Shown: in pieces, positions 25,645 to 37,256 of the stretch
Numbering within the stretch: position 1 is the stretch's first letter
Layout: the number at the start of each line of letters is the position of its first letter
Assembly: GCF_040115645.1 (NCBI RefSeq)
Contig: NW_027096088.1
Coordinates: forward strand, 86,151 to 150,150
DNA length: 64,000 bases
Reading direction: 5' to 3'
Source: Euwallacea fornicatus
Taxonomy: Eukaryota; Arthropoda; Insecta; Coleoptera; Curculionidae
Position numbers and translations under genes: made by a program
Notes under the pieces: model-generated
What the model saw: only the letters and a program-made list of their open reading frames with translations
What the model was told of the DNA's origin: nothing
Databases searched by the model: none

Positions 25645-25996
25645 TGTGTTTGAGCACATAAAGTACTATTTTTCATGGAAATTCAACAAGATGCAATCAT
25701 GATGTGTTGTGACATCTTCAAAATCTCGTCGAGCTGATTAATTTGACACTTTGTTTAACAAATTTGGACCTCATTTGCCGAAGTTATCGAGCCTCAAAAT
25801 TTGAAAAGTCACAAAAGTTGTGTGTTTGAGCACATAAAGTACTATTTTTCGTGGAAATTCAACAAGATGCAATCATGATGTGTTGTGACATCTTCAAAAT
25901 CTCGTCGAGCTGATTAATTTGACACTTTGTTTAACAAATTTGGACCTCATTTGCCGAAGTTATCGAGCTTCAAAGTTTGAAAAGTCACAAAAGTTG

Positions 25997-27052
25997 TGTG
26001 TTTGAGCTCATAAAGTACTATTTTTCATGGAAATTCAACAAGATGCAATCATGATGTGTTGTGACATCTTCAAAATCTCGTCGAGCTGATTAATTTGACA
26101 CTTTGTTTAACAAATTTGGACCTCATTTGCCGAAGTTATCGTGCTTCAAAGTTTGAAAAGTCACAAAAGTTGTGTGTTTGAGCTCATAAAGTACTATTTT
26201 TCATGGAAATTCAACAAGATGCAATCATGATGTGTTGTGACATCTTCAAAATCTCGTCGAGCTGATTAATGTGACACTTTGTTTAACAAATTTGGTCCTC
26301 ATTTGCCGAAGTTATCGAGCTTCAAAGTTTGAAAAGTCACAAAAGTTGTGTGTTTGAGCTCATAAAGTACTATTTTTCATGGAAATTCAACAAGATGCAA
26401 TCATGATGTGTTGTGACATCTTCAAAATCTCGTCGAGCTGATTAATTTGACACTTTGTTTAACAAATTTGGACCTCATTTGCCGAAGTTATCGTGCTTCA
26501 AAGTTTGAAAAGTCACAAAAGTTGTGTGTTTGAGCTCATAAAGTACTATTTTTCATGGAAATTCAACAAGATGCAATCATGATGTGTTGTGACATCTTCA
26601 AAATCTCGTCGAGCTGATTAATTTGACACTTTGTTTAACAAATTTGGACCTCATTTGCCGAAGTTATCGAGCTTCAAAGTTTGAAAAGTCACAAAAGTTG
26701 TGTGTTTGAGCTCATAAAGTACTATTTTTCATGGAAATTCAACAAGATGCAATCATGATGTGTTGTGACATCTTCAAAATCTCGTCGAGCTGATTAATTT
26801 GACACTTTGTTTAACAAATTTGGACCTCATTTGCCGAAGTTATCGTGCTTCAAAGTTTGAAAAGTCACAAAAGTTGTGTGTTTGAGCTCATAAAGTACTA
26901 TTTTTCATGGAAATTCAACAAGATGCAATCATGATGTGTTGTGACATCTTCAAAATCTCGTCGAGCTGATTAATTTGACACTTTGTTTAACAAATTTGGA
27001 CCTCATTTGCCGAAGTTATCGAGCTTCAAAGTTTGAAAAGTGACAAAAGTTG
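25997..27052. repeat. Six-monomer block (1,056 bp), copy 2
   Basis: Same order as 23,173-24,228: R3+A146T, T99G, R3+A146T, R3, R3+A146T, R3+C166G. The AAGTGAC marker at the end lies 2,824 bp from its counterpart (16 units plus the 8-bp insertion). Confidence 0.85.
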
Positions 27053-28108
27053 TGTGTTTGAGCTCATAAAGTACTATTTTTCATGGAAATTCAATAAGAT
27101 GCAATCATGATGTGTTGTGACATTGTAAAGATCTCGTCGAGCTGATTAATTTGACACTTTGTTTAACAATGTTGGTCCTCATTTGCCGAAGTTATCGAGC
27201 TTCAAAGTTTGAAAAGTCACAAAAGTTGTGTGTTTGAGCTCATAAAGTACTATTTTTCATGGAAATTCAACAAGATGCAATCATGATGTGTTGTGACATC
27301 TTCAAAATCTCGTCGAGCTGATTAATTTGACACTTTGTTTAACAAATTTGGACCTCATTTGCCGAAGTTATCGTGCTTCAAAGTTTGAAAAGTCACAAAA
27401 GTTGTGTGTTTGAGCTCATAAAGTACTATTTTTCATGGAAATTCAACAAGATGCAATCATGATGTGTTGTGACATCTTCAAAATCTCGTCGAGCTGATTA
27501 ATGTGACACTTTGTTTAACAAATTTGGTCCTCATTTGCCGAAGTTATCGAGCTTCAAAGTTTGAAAAGTCACAAAAGTTGTGTGTTTGAGCTCATAAAGT
27601 ACTATTTTTCATGGAAATTCAACAAGATGCAATCATGATGTGTTGTGACATCTTCAAAATCTCGTCGAGCTGATTAATTTGACACTTTGTTTAACAAATT
27701 TGGACCTCATTTGCCGAAGTTATCGTGCTTCAAAGTTTGAAAAGTCACAAAAGTTGTGTGTTTGAGCTCATAAAGTACTATTTTTCATGGAAATTCAACA
27801 AGATGCAATCATGATGTGTTGTGACATCTTCAAAATCTCGTCGAGCTGATTAATTTGACACTTTGTTTAACAAATTTGGACCTCATTTGCCGAAGTTATC
27901 GAGCTTCAAAGTTTGAAAAGTCACAAAAGTTGTGTGTTTGAGCTCATAAAGTACTATTTTTCATGGAAATTCAACAAGATGCAATCATGATGTGTTGTGA
28001 CATCTTCAAAATCTCGTCGAGCTGATTAATTTGACACTTTGTTTAACAAATTTGGACCTCATTTGCCGAAGTTATCGTGCTTCAAAGTTTGAAAAGTCAC
28101 AAAAGTTG
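27053..28108. repeat. 7-monomer higher-order repeat, copy 3 (six of seven units)
   Basis: Lead unit with T43, CATTGTAAAG and R4, then R3+A146T, T99G, R3+A146T, R3, R3+A146T. The expected C166G seventh unit is replaced at 28,109 by an L3/CATTTTG/GCTG unit that begins the duplication D region. Directly adjacent to the six-monomer block at 25,997, it gives a local period of 1,232 bp. Confidence 0.83.
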
Positions 28109-28340
28109 TGTGTTTGAGCTCATAAAGTACTATTTTTCATGGAAATTCAACAAGATGCAATCATGATGTGTTGTGACATTTTAAAGATCTCGTCGAGCTG
28201 ATTAATTTGACATTTTGTTTAACAATGTTGGTCCTCATTTGCTGAAGTTATCGAGCTTCAAAGTTTGAAAAGTCACAAAAGTTGTGTGTTTGAGCTCATA
28301 AAGTACTATTTTTCATGGAAATTCAACAAGATGCAATCAT

Positions 28341-29258
28341 GGTATGTTGTGACATTTTAAAGATCTCGTCGAGCTGATTAATTTGACATTTTGTTTAACA
28401 AATTTGGACCTCATTTGCCGAAGTTATCGAGCTTCAAAGTTTGAAAAGTCACAAAAGTTGTGTGTTTGAGCACATAAAGTACTATTTGTCTTGGAAATTC
28501 AACAAGATGCAATCATGGTATGTTGTGAAATTGTAAAGATCTCGTCGAGCTGATTAATTTGACACTTTGTTTAACAGTGTTGGTCCTCATTTGCCGAAGT
28601 TATCGAGCTTCAAAGTTTGAAAAGTCACAAAAGTTGTGTGTTTGAGCACATAAAGTACTATTTTTCATGGAAATTCAACAAGATGCAATCATGATGTGTT
28701 GTGACATCTTCAAAATCTCGTCGAGCTGATTAATTTGACACTTTGTTTAACTATGTTGGTACTCATTTGCCGAATTTATCGAGCTTCAAAGTTTGAAAAG
28801 TCACAAAAGTTGTGTGTTTGAGCTCATAAAGTACTATTTTTCATGGAAATTCAACAAGATGCAATCATGATGTGTTGTGACATCTTCAAAATCTCATCGA
28901 GCTGATTAATTTGACACTTTGTTTAACTATGTTGGTACTCATTTGCCGAATTTATCGAGCTTCAAAGTTTGAAAAGTCACAAAAGTTGTGTGTTTGAGCT
29001 CATAAAGTACTATTTTTCATGGAAATTCAACAAGATGCAATCATGGTATGTTGTGACATTTTAAAGATCTCGTCGAGCTGATTAATTTGACATTTTGTTT
29101 AACAATGTTGGTCCTCATTTGCTGAAGTTATCGAGCTTCAAAGTTTGAAAAGTCACAAAAGTTGTGTGTTTGAGCTCATAAAGTACTATTTTTCATGGAA
29201 ATTCAACAAGATGCAATCATGATGTGTTGTGACATCTTCAAAATCTCGTCGAGCTGAT
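28341..29258. repeat. Segmental duplication D, copy 2
   Basis: Counterpart of 24,461-25,553. The private GTGAAATTG lies at 28,525. The match ends at 29,258, where this copy enters the substitution cluster of the next unit while copy 1 enters the 8-bp duplication. Confidence 0.82.
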
Positions 29259-29340
29259 TAATTTAGCTCTTTATTTAACAAATTTGGTTCTCATTTGCCG
29301 AATTTATCGAGCTTCAAAGTTTGAAAAGTCACAAAAGTTG
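29165..29340 (+). repeat. Divergent monomer with a substitution cluster, copy 1
   Basis: Positions 101-109 read AGCTCTTTA instead of GACACTTTG: four substitutions (G101A, A102G, A104T, G109A) in nine bases. The right box is also unusual, CAAATTTGGTTCTC with T139. Length is still 176. Most units differ from a neighbour by only a few scattered sites, so this cluster stands out. The only other copy lies at 33,035 inside duplication E. Confidence 0.92.
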
Positions 29341-30044
29341 TGTGTTTGAGCACATAAAGTACTATTTTTCATGGAAATTCAACAAGATGCAATCATGATG
29401 TGTTGTGACATCTTCAAAATCTCGTCGAGCTGATTAATGTGACACTTTGTTTAACAAATTTGGTCCTCATTTGCCGAAGTTATCGAGCTTCAAAGTTTGA
29501 AATGTCACAAAAGTTGTGTGTTTGAGCTCATAAAGTACTATTTTTCATGGAAATTCAATAAGATGCAATCATGATGTGTTGTGACATCTTCAAAATCTCG
29601 TCGAGCTGATTAATTTGACACTTTGTTTAACAAATTTGGACCTCATTTGCCGAAGTTATCGAGCTTCAAAGTTTGAAAAGTGACAAAAGTTGTGTGTTTG
29701 AGCTCATAAAGTACTATTTTTCATGGAAATTCAACAAGATGCAATCATGATGTGTTGTGACATCTTCAAAATCTCGTCGAGCTGATTAATTTGACACTTT
29801 GTTTAACAAATTTGGACCTCATTTGCCGAAGTTATCGAGCTTCAAAGTTTGAAAAGTGACAAAAGTTGTGTGTTTGAGCTCATAAAGTACTATTTTTCAT
29901 GGAAATTCAACAAGATGCAATCATGATGTGTTGTGACATCTTCAAAATCTCGTCGAGCTGATTAATTTGACACTTTGTTTAACAAATTTGGACCTCATTT
30001 GCCGAAGTTATCGAGCTTCAAAGTTTGAAAAGTGACAAAAGTTG

Positions 30045-30102
30045 TGTGTTTGAGCTCATAAAGTACTATTTTTCATGGAAATTCAACAAGATGCAATCAT
30101 GA
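30045..30102 (+). repeat. 58-bp truncated monomer 3
   Basis: GAGCTC with C43 (CAACAAG). Only this unit and its duplicate at 33,915 have C43; all others have T43. The next unit is R1t. Confidence 0.95.
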
Positions 30103-30454
30103 TGTGTTTGAGCTCATAAAGTACTATTTTTCATGGAAATTCAATAAGATGCAATCATGATGTGTTGTGACATCTTCAAAATCTCGTCGAGCTGATTAAT
30201 TTGACACTTTGTTTAACTATGTTGGTACTTATTTGCCGAATTTATCGAGCTTCAAAGTTTGAAAAGTCACAAAAGTTGTGTGTTTGAGCTCATAAAGTAC
30301 TATTTTTCATGGAAATTCAACAAGATGCAATCATGATGTGTTGTGACATCTTCAAAATCTCGTCGAGCTGATTAATTTGACACTTTGTTTAACAAATTTG
30401 GACCTCATTTGCCGAAGTTATCGAGCTTCAAAGTTTGAAAAGTCACAAAAGTTG

Positions 30455-30512
30455 TGTGTTTGAGCTCATAAAGTACTATTTTTCATGGAAATTCAATAAG
30501 ATGCAATCATGA
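30455..30512 (+). repeat. 58-bp truncated monomer 4
   Basis: GAGCTC, T43, followed by an R1t unit. Duplicated at 34,325. Confidence 0.95.
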
Positions 30513-32096
30513 TGTGTTTGAGCTCATAAAGTACTATTTTTCATGGAAATTCAATAAGATGCAATCATGATGTGTTGTGACATCTTCAAAATCTCGTCGA
30601 GCTGATTAATTTGACACTTTGTTTAACTATGTTGGTACTTATTTGCCGAATTTATCGAGCTTCAAAGTTTGAAAAGTCACAAAAGTTGTGTGTTTGAGCT
30701 CATAAAGTACTATTTTTCATGGAAATTCAACAAGATGCAATCATGATGTGTTGTGACATCTTCAAAATCTCGTCGAGCTGATTAATGTGACACTTTGTTT
30801 AACAAATTTGGTCCTCATTTGCCGAAGTTATCGAGCTTCAAAGTTTGAAAAGTCACAAAAGTTGTGTGTTTGAGCTCATAAAGTACTATTTTTCATGGAA
30901 ATTCAACAAGATGCAATCATGATGTGTTGTGACATCTTCAAAATCTCGTCGAGCTGATTAATTTGACACTTTGTTTAACAAATTTGGACCTCATTTGCCG
31001 AAGTTATCGAGCTTCAAAGTTTGAAAAGTGACAAAAGTTGTGTGTTTGAGCTCATAAAGTACTATTTTTCATGGAAATTCAACAAGATGCAATCATGATG
31101 TGTTTTGACATCTTCAAAATCTCGTCGAGCTGATTAATTTGACACTTTGTTTAACAAATTTGGACCTCATTTGCCGAAGTTATCGAGCTTCAAAGTTTGA
31201 AAAGTGACAAAAGTTGTGTGTTTGAGCTCATAAAGTACTATTTTTCATGGAAATTCAACAAGATGCAATCATGATGTGTTGTGACATCTTCAAAATCTCG
31301 TCGAGCTGATTAATTTGACACTTTGTTTAACAAATTTGGACCTCATTTGCCGAAGTTATCGAGCTTCAAAGTTTGAAAAGTGACAAAAGTTGTGTGTTTG
31401 AGCTCATAAAGTACTATTTTTCATGGAAATTCAACAAGATGCAATCATGATGTGTTGTGACATCTTCAAAATCTTGTCGAGCTGATTAATTTGACACTTT
31501 GTTTAACAAATTTGGACCTCATTTGCCGAAGTTATCGAGCTTCAAAGTTTGAAAAGTGACAAAAGTTATGTGTTTGAGCTCATAAAGTACTATTTTTCAT
31601 GGAAATTCAACAAGATGCAATCATGATGTGTTGTGACATCTTCAAAATCTCGTCGAGCTGATTAATTTGACACTTTGTTTAACAAATTTGGACCTCATTT
31701 GCCGAAGTTATCGTGCTTCAAAGTTTGAAAAGTCACAAAAGTTGTGTGTTTGAGCTCATAAAGTACTATTTTTCATGGAAATTCAACAAGATGCAATCAT
31801 GATGTGTTGTGACATCTTCAAAATCTCGTCGAGCTGATTAATTTGACACTTTGTTTAACAAATTTGGACCTCATTTGCCGAAGTTATCGAGCTTCAAAGT
31901 TTGAAAAGTCACAAAAGTTGTGTGTTTGAGCTCATAAAGTACTATTTTTCATGGAAATTCAATAAGATGCAATCATGATGTGTTGTGACATCTTCAAAAT
32001 CTCGTCGAGCTGATTAATTTGACACTTTGTTTAACAAATTTGGACCTCATTTGCCGAAGTTATCGAGCTTCAAAGTTTGAAAAGTCACAAAAGTTG

Positions 32097-32154
32097 TGTG
32101 TTTGAACTCATAAAGTACTATTTTTCATGGAAATTCAATAAGATGCAATCATGA
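32097..32154 (+). repeat. 58-bp truncated monomer 5 (first with G10A)
   Basis: GAACTC, T43. This is the first truncated unit with the G10A allele that most later ones share. Duplicated at 35,967. Confidence 0.95.
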
Positions 32155-33034
32155 TGTGTTTGAGCTCATAAAGTACTATTTTTCATGGAAATTCAATAAG
32201 ATGCAATCATGATGTGTTGTGACATCTTCAAAATCTCGTCGAGCTGATTAATTTGACACTTTGTTTAACTATGTTGGTACTTATTTGCCGAATTTATCGA
32301 GCTTCAAAGTTTGAAAAGTCACAAAAGTTGTGTGTTTGAGCTCATAAAGTACTATTTTTCATGGAAATTCAACAAGATGCAATCATGATGTGTTGTGACA
32401 TCTTCAAAATCTCGTCGAGCTGATTAATGTGACACTTTGTTTAACAAATTTGGTCCTCATTTGCCGAAGTTATCGAGCTTCAAAGTTTGAAAAGTCACAA
32501 AAGTTGTGTGTTTGAGCTCATAAAGTACTATTTTTCATGGAAATTCAACAAGATGCAATCATGATGTGTTGTGACATCTTCAAAATCTCGTCGAGCTGAT
32601 TAATTTGACACTTTGTTTAACAAATTTGGACCTCATTTGCCGAAGTTATCGAGCTTCAAAGTTTGAAAAGTGACAAAAGTTGTGTGTTTGAGCTCATAAA
32701 GTACTATTTTTCATGGAAATTCAACAAGATGCAATCATGATGTGTTGTGACATCTTCAAAATCTCGTCGAGCTGATTAATTTGACACTTTGTTTAACAAA
32801 TTTGGACCTCATTTGCCGAAGTTATCGAGCTTCAAAGTTTGAAAAGTGACAAAAGTTGTGTGTTTGAGCTCATAAAGTACTATTTTTCATGGAAATTCAA
32901 CAAGATGCAATCATGATGTGTTGTGACATCTTCAAAATCTCGTCGAGCTGATTAATTTGACACTTTGTTTAACAAATTTGGACTTCATTTGCCGAAGTTA
33001 TCGAGCTTCAAAGTTTGAAAAGTCACAAAAGTTG

Positions 33035-33210
33035 TGTGTTTGAGCTCATAAAGTACTATTTTTCATGGAAATTCAACAAGATGCAATCATGATGTGTTGT
33101 GACATCTTCAAAATCTCGTCGAGCTGATTAATTTAGCTCTTTATTTAACAAATTTGGTTCTCATTTGCCGAATTTATCGAGCTTCAAAGTTTGAAAAGTC
33201 ACAAAAGTTG
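33035..33210 (+). repeat. Divergent monomer with a substitution cluster, copy 2
   Basis: I saw no difference from 29,165-29,340, including the four clustered substitutions at unit positions 101-109. It is carried by duplication E. Confidence 0.92.
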
Positions 33211-33914
33211 TGTGTTTGAGCACATAAAGTACTATTTTTCATGGAAATTCAACAAGATGCAATCATGATGTGTTGTGACATCTTCAAAATCTCGTCGAGC
33301 TGATTAATGTGACACTTTGTTTAACAAATTTGGTCCTCATTTGCCGAAGTTATCGAGCTTCAAAGTTTGAAATGTCACAAAAGTTGTGTGTTTGAGCTCA
33401 TAAAGTACTATTTTTCATGGAAATTCAATAAGATGCAATCATGATGTGTTGTGACATCTTCAAAATCTCGTCGAGCTGATTAATTTGACACTTTGTTTAA
33501 CAAATTTGGACCTCATTTGCCGAAGTTATCGAGCTTCAAAGTTTGAAAAGTGACAAAAGTTGTGTGTTTGAGCTCATAAAGTACTATTTTTCATGGAAAT
33601 TCAACAAGATGCAATCATGATGTGTTGTGACATCTTCAAAATCTCGTCGAGCTGATTAATTTGACACTTTGTTTAACAAATTTGGACCTCATTTGCCGAA
33701 GTTATCGAGCTTCAAAGTTTGAAAAGTGACAAAAGTTGTGTGTTTGAGCTCATAAAGTACTATTTTTCATGGAAATTCAACAAGATGCAATCATGATGTG
33801 TTGTGACATCTTCAAAATCTCGTCGAGCTGATTAATTTGACACTTTGTTTAACAAATTTGGACCTCATTTGCCGAAGTTATCGAGCTTCAAAGTTTGAAA
33901 AGTGACAAAAGTTG

Positions 33915-33972
33915 TGTGTTTGAGCTCATAAAGTACTATTTTTCATGGAAATTCAACAAGATGCAATCATGA
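33915..33972 (+). repeat. 58-bp truncated monomer 6
   Basis: GAGCTC, C43. Duplicate of truncated unit 3 through duplication E. Confidence 0.95.
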
Positions 33973-34324
33973 TGTGTTTGAGCTCATAAAGTACTATTTT
34001 TCATGGAAATTCAATAAGATGCAATCATGATGTGTTGTGACATCTTCAAAATCTCGTCGAGCTGATTAATTTGACACTTTGTTTAACTATGTTGGTACTT
34101 ATTTGCCGAATTTATCGAGCTTCAAAGTTTGAAAAGTCACAAAAGTTGTGTGTTTGAGCTCATAAAGTACTATTTTTCATGGAAATTCAACAAGATGCAA
34201 TCATGATGTGTTGTGACATCTTCAAAATCTCGTCGAGCTGATTAATTTGACACTTTGTTTAACAAATTTGGACCTCATTTGCCGAAGTTATCGAGCTTCA
34301 AAGTTTGAAAAGTCACAAAAGTTG

Positions 34325-34382
34325 TGTGTTTGAGCTCATAAAGTACTATTTTTCATGGAAATTCAATAAGATGCAATCATGA
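34325..34382 (+). repeat. 58-bp truncated monomer 7
   Basis: GAGCTC, T43. Duplicate of truncated unit 4 through duplication E. Confidence 0.95.
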
Positions 34383-35966
34383 TGTGTTTGAGCTCATAAA
34401 GTACTATTTTTCATGGAAATTCAATAAGATGCAATCATGATGTGTTGTGACATCTTCAAAATCTCGTCGAGCTGATTAATTTGACACTTTGTTTAACTAT
34501 GTTGGTACTTATTTGCCGAATTTATCGAGCTTCAAAGTTTGAAAAGTCACAAAAGTTGTGTGTTTGAGCTCATAAAGTACTATTTTTCATGGAAATTCAA
34601 CAAGATGCAATCATGATGTGTTGTGACATCTTCAAAATCTCGTCGAGCTGATTAATGTGACACTTTGTTTAACAAATTTGGTCCTCATTTGCCGAAGTTA
34701 TCGAGCTTCAAAGTTTGAAAAGTCACAAAAGTTGTGTGTTTGAGCTCATAAAGTACTATTTTTCATGGAAATTCAACAAGATGCAATCATGATGTGTTGT
34801 GACATCTTCAAAATCTCGTCGAGCTGATTAATTTGACACTTTGTTTAACAAATTTGGACCTCATTTGCCGAAGTTATCGAGCTTCAAAGTTTGAAAAGTG
34901 ACAAAAGTTGTGTGTTTGAGCTCATAAAGTACTATTTTTCATGGAAATTCAACAAGATGCAATCATGATGTGTTTTGACATCTTCAAAATCTCGTCGAGC
35001 TGATTAATTTGACACTTTGTTTAACAAATTTGGACCTCATTTGCCGAAGTTATCGAGCTTCAAAGTTTGAAAAGTGACAAAAGTTGTGTGTTTGAGCTCA
35101 TAAAGTACTATTTTTCATGGAAATTCAACAAGATGCAATCATGATGTGTTGTGACATCTTCAAAATCTCGTCGAGCTGATTAATTTGACACTTTGTTTAA
35201 CAAATTTGGACCTCATTTGCCGAAGTTATCGAGCTTCAAAGTTTGAAAAGTGACAAAAGTTGTGTGTTTGAGCTCATAAAGTACTATTTTTCATGGAAAT
35301 TCAACAAGATGCAATCATGATGTGTTGTGACATCTTCAAAATCTCGTCGAGCTGATTAATTTGACACTTTGTTTAACAAATTTGGACCTCATTTGCCGAA
35401 GTTATCGAGCTTCAAAGTTTGAAAAGTGACAAAAGTTATGTGTTTGAGCTCATAAAGTACTATTTTTCATGGAAATTCAACAAGATGCAATCATGATGTG
35501 TTGTGACATCTTCAAAATCTCGTCGAGCTGATTAATTTGACACTTTGTTTAACAAATTTGGACCTCATTTGCCGAAGTTATCGTGCTTCAAAGTTTGAAA
35601 AGTCACAAAAGTTGTGTGTTTGAGCTCATAAAGTACTATTTTTCATGGAAATTCAACAAGATGCAATCATGATGTGTTGTGACATCTTCAAAATCTCGTC
35701 GAGCTGATTAATTTGACACTTTGTTTAACAAATTTGGACCTCATTTGCCGAAGTTATCGAGCTTCAAAGTTTGAAAAGTCACAAAAGTTGTGTGTTTGAG
35801 CTCATAAAGTACTATTTTTCATGGAAATTCAATAAGATGCAATCATGATGTGTTGTGACATCTTCAAAATCTCGTCGAGCTGATTAATTTGACACTTTGT
35901 TTAACAAATTTGGACCTCATTTGCCGAAGTTATCGAGCTTCAAAGTTTGAAAAGTCACAAAAGTTG

Positions 35967-36024
35967 TGTGTTTGAACTCATAAAGTACTATTTTTCATGG
36001 AAATTCAATAAGATGCAATCATGA
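35967..36024 (+). repeat. 58-bp truncated monomer 8
   Basis: GAACTC, T43. Duplicate of truncated unit 5. It is followed by a C43 R3 unit rather than R1t, which marks the duplication edge. Confidence 0.95.
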
Positions 36025-37256
36025 TGTGTTTGAGCTCATAAAGTACTATTTTTCATGGAAATTCAACAAGATGCAATCATGATGTGTTGTGACATCTTCA
36101 AAATCTCGTCGAGCTGATTAATTTGACACTTTGTTTAACAAATTTGGACCTCATTTGCCGAAGTTATCGTGCTTCAAAGTTTGAAAAGTCACAAAAGTTG
36201 TGTGTTTGAGCTCATAAAGTACTATTTTTCATGGAAATTCAACAAGATGCAATCATGATGTGTTGTGACATCTTCAAAATCTCGTCGAGCTGATTAATTT
36301 GACACTTTGTTTAACAAATTTGGACCTCATTTGCCGAAGTTATCGAGCTTCAAAGTTTGAAAAGTCACAAAAGTTGTGTGTTTGAGCTCATAAAGTACTA
36401 TTTTTCATGGAAATTCAATAAGATGCAATCATGATGTGTTGTGACATCTTCAAAATCTCGTCGAGATGATTAATGTGACACTTTGTTTAACTATGTTGGT
36501 ACTTATTTGCCGAATTTATCGAGCTTCAAAGTTTGAAAAGTCACAAAAGTTGTGTGTTTGAGCTCATAAAGTACTATTTTTCATGGAAATTCAACAAGAT
36601 GCAATCATGATGTGTTGTGACATCTTCAAAATCTCGTCGAGCTGATTAATTTGACACTTTGTTTAACAAATTTGGACTTCATTTGCCGAAGTTATCGAGC
36701 TTCAAAGTTTGAAAAGTCACAAAAGTTGTGTGTTTGAGCTCATAAAATACTATTTTTCATGGAAATTCAATAAGATGCAATCATGATTTGTTGTGACATC
36801 TTCAAAATCTCGTCGAGCTGATTAATTTGACACTTTGTTTAACTATGTTGGTACTCATTTGCCGAATTTATCGAGCTTCAAAGTTTGAAAAGTCACAAAA
36901 GTTGTGTGTTTGAGCTCATAAAGTACTATTTTTCATGGAAATTCAACAAGATGCAATCATGATGTGTTGTGACATCTTCAAAATCTCGTCGAGCTGATTA
37001 ATGTGACACTTTGTTTAACAAATTTGGTCCTCATTTGCCGAAGTTATCGAGCTTCAAAGTTTGAAAAGTCACAAAAGTTGTGTGTTTGAGCTCATAAAAT
37101 ACTATTTTTCATGGAAATTCAATAAGATGCAATCATGATTTGTTGTGACATCTTCAAAATCTCGTCGAGCTGATTAATTTGACATTTTGTTTAACAATGT
37201 TGGTCCTCATTTGCTGAAGTTATCGAGCTTCAAAGTTTGAAAAGTCACAAAAGTTG

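Larger units (their letters stand above)
20769..29164. repeat. Array domain 6: first truncated units and 7-monomer repeats
   Basis: This domain contains truncated units 1 and 2, the 184-bp unit, three occurrences of a six-unit block (R3+A146T, T99G, R3+A146T, R3, R3+A146T, R3+C166G), and groups of L3/GCTG and GCCTCAAAATTTG units. Base 43 is mostly C. C166G (AAGTGACAAAAG) first appears at the end of the six-unit block near 24.2 kb. Confidence 0.85.
29124..32196. repeat. Segmental duplication E, copy 1 (3,870-bp period)
   Basis: Compared line by line with 32,994-36,066: 3,073 bp with one difference seen, T at 31,475 against C at 35,345 (TCTTGTCG against TCTCGTCG, a CpG transition). Private markers shared by both copies include TTAGCTCTTTATTT, AAATGTCAC, GTGTTTTGAC and AAGTTATGTG. 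The shift equals 21 full units plus three 58-bp units. It is flanked by non-matching unit types on both sides. Confidence 0.93.
32994..36066. repeat. Segmental duplication E, copy 2
   Basis: Counterpart of 29,124-32,196 with a single difference seen (C at 35,345). At its right edge the copies part at 36,067 (C43 here, T43 at 32,197) and the following right boxes differ (R3 here, R1t there). Confidence 0.93.
29165..37256. repeat. Array domain 7: C166G-rich units and paired duplication E
   Basis: Contains truncated units 3-8. Most full units are C43/L1/R3, many with C166G (AAGTGAC), mixed with R1t units (GGTACTTATT) that repeatedly follow a truncated unit. Right of 36,066 the remaining units include private GTCGAGATG near 36,462 and two with AAAATACT and ATGATTTG (36,729 and 37,081). 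The last of these, at 37,081, has CATTTTG and GCTG. Confidence 0.85.
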
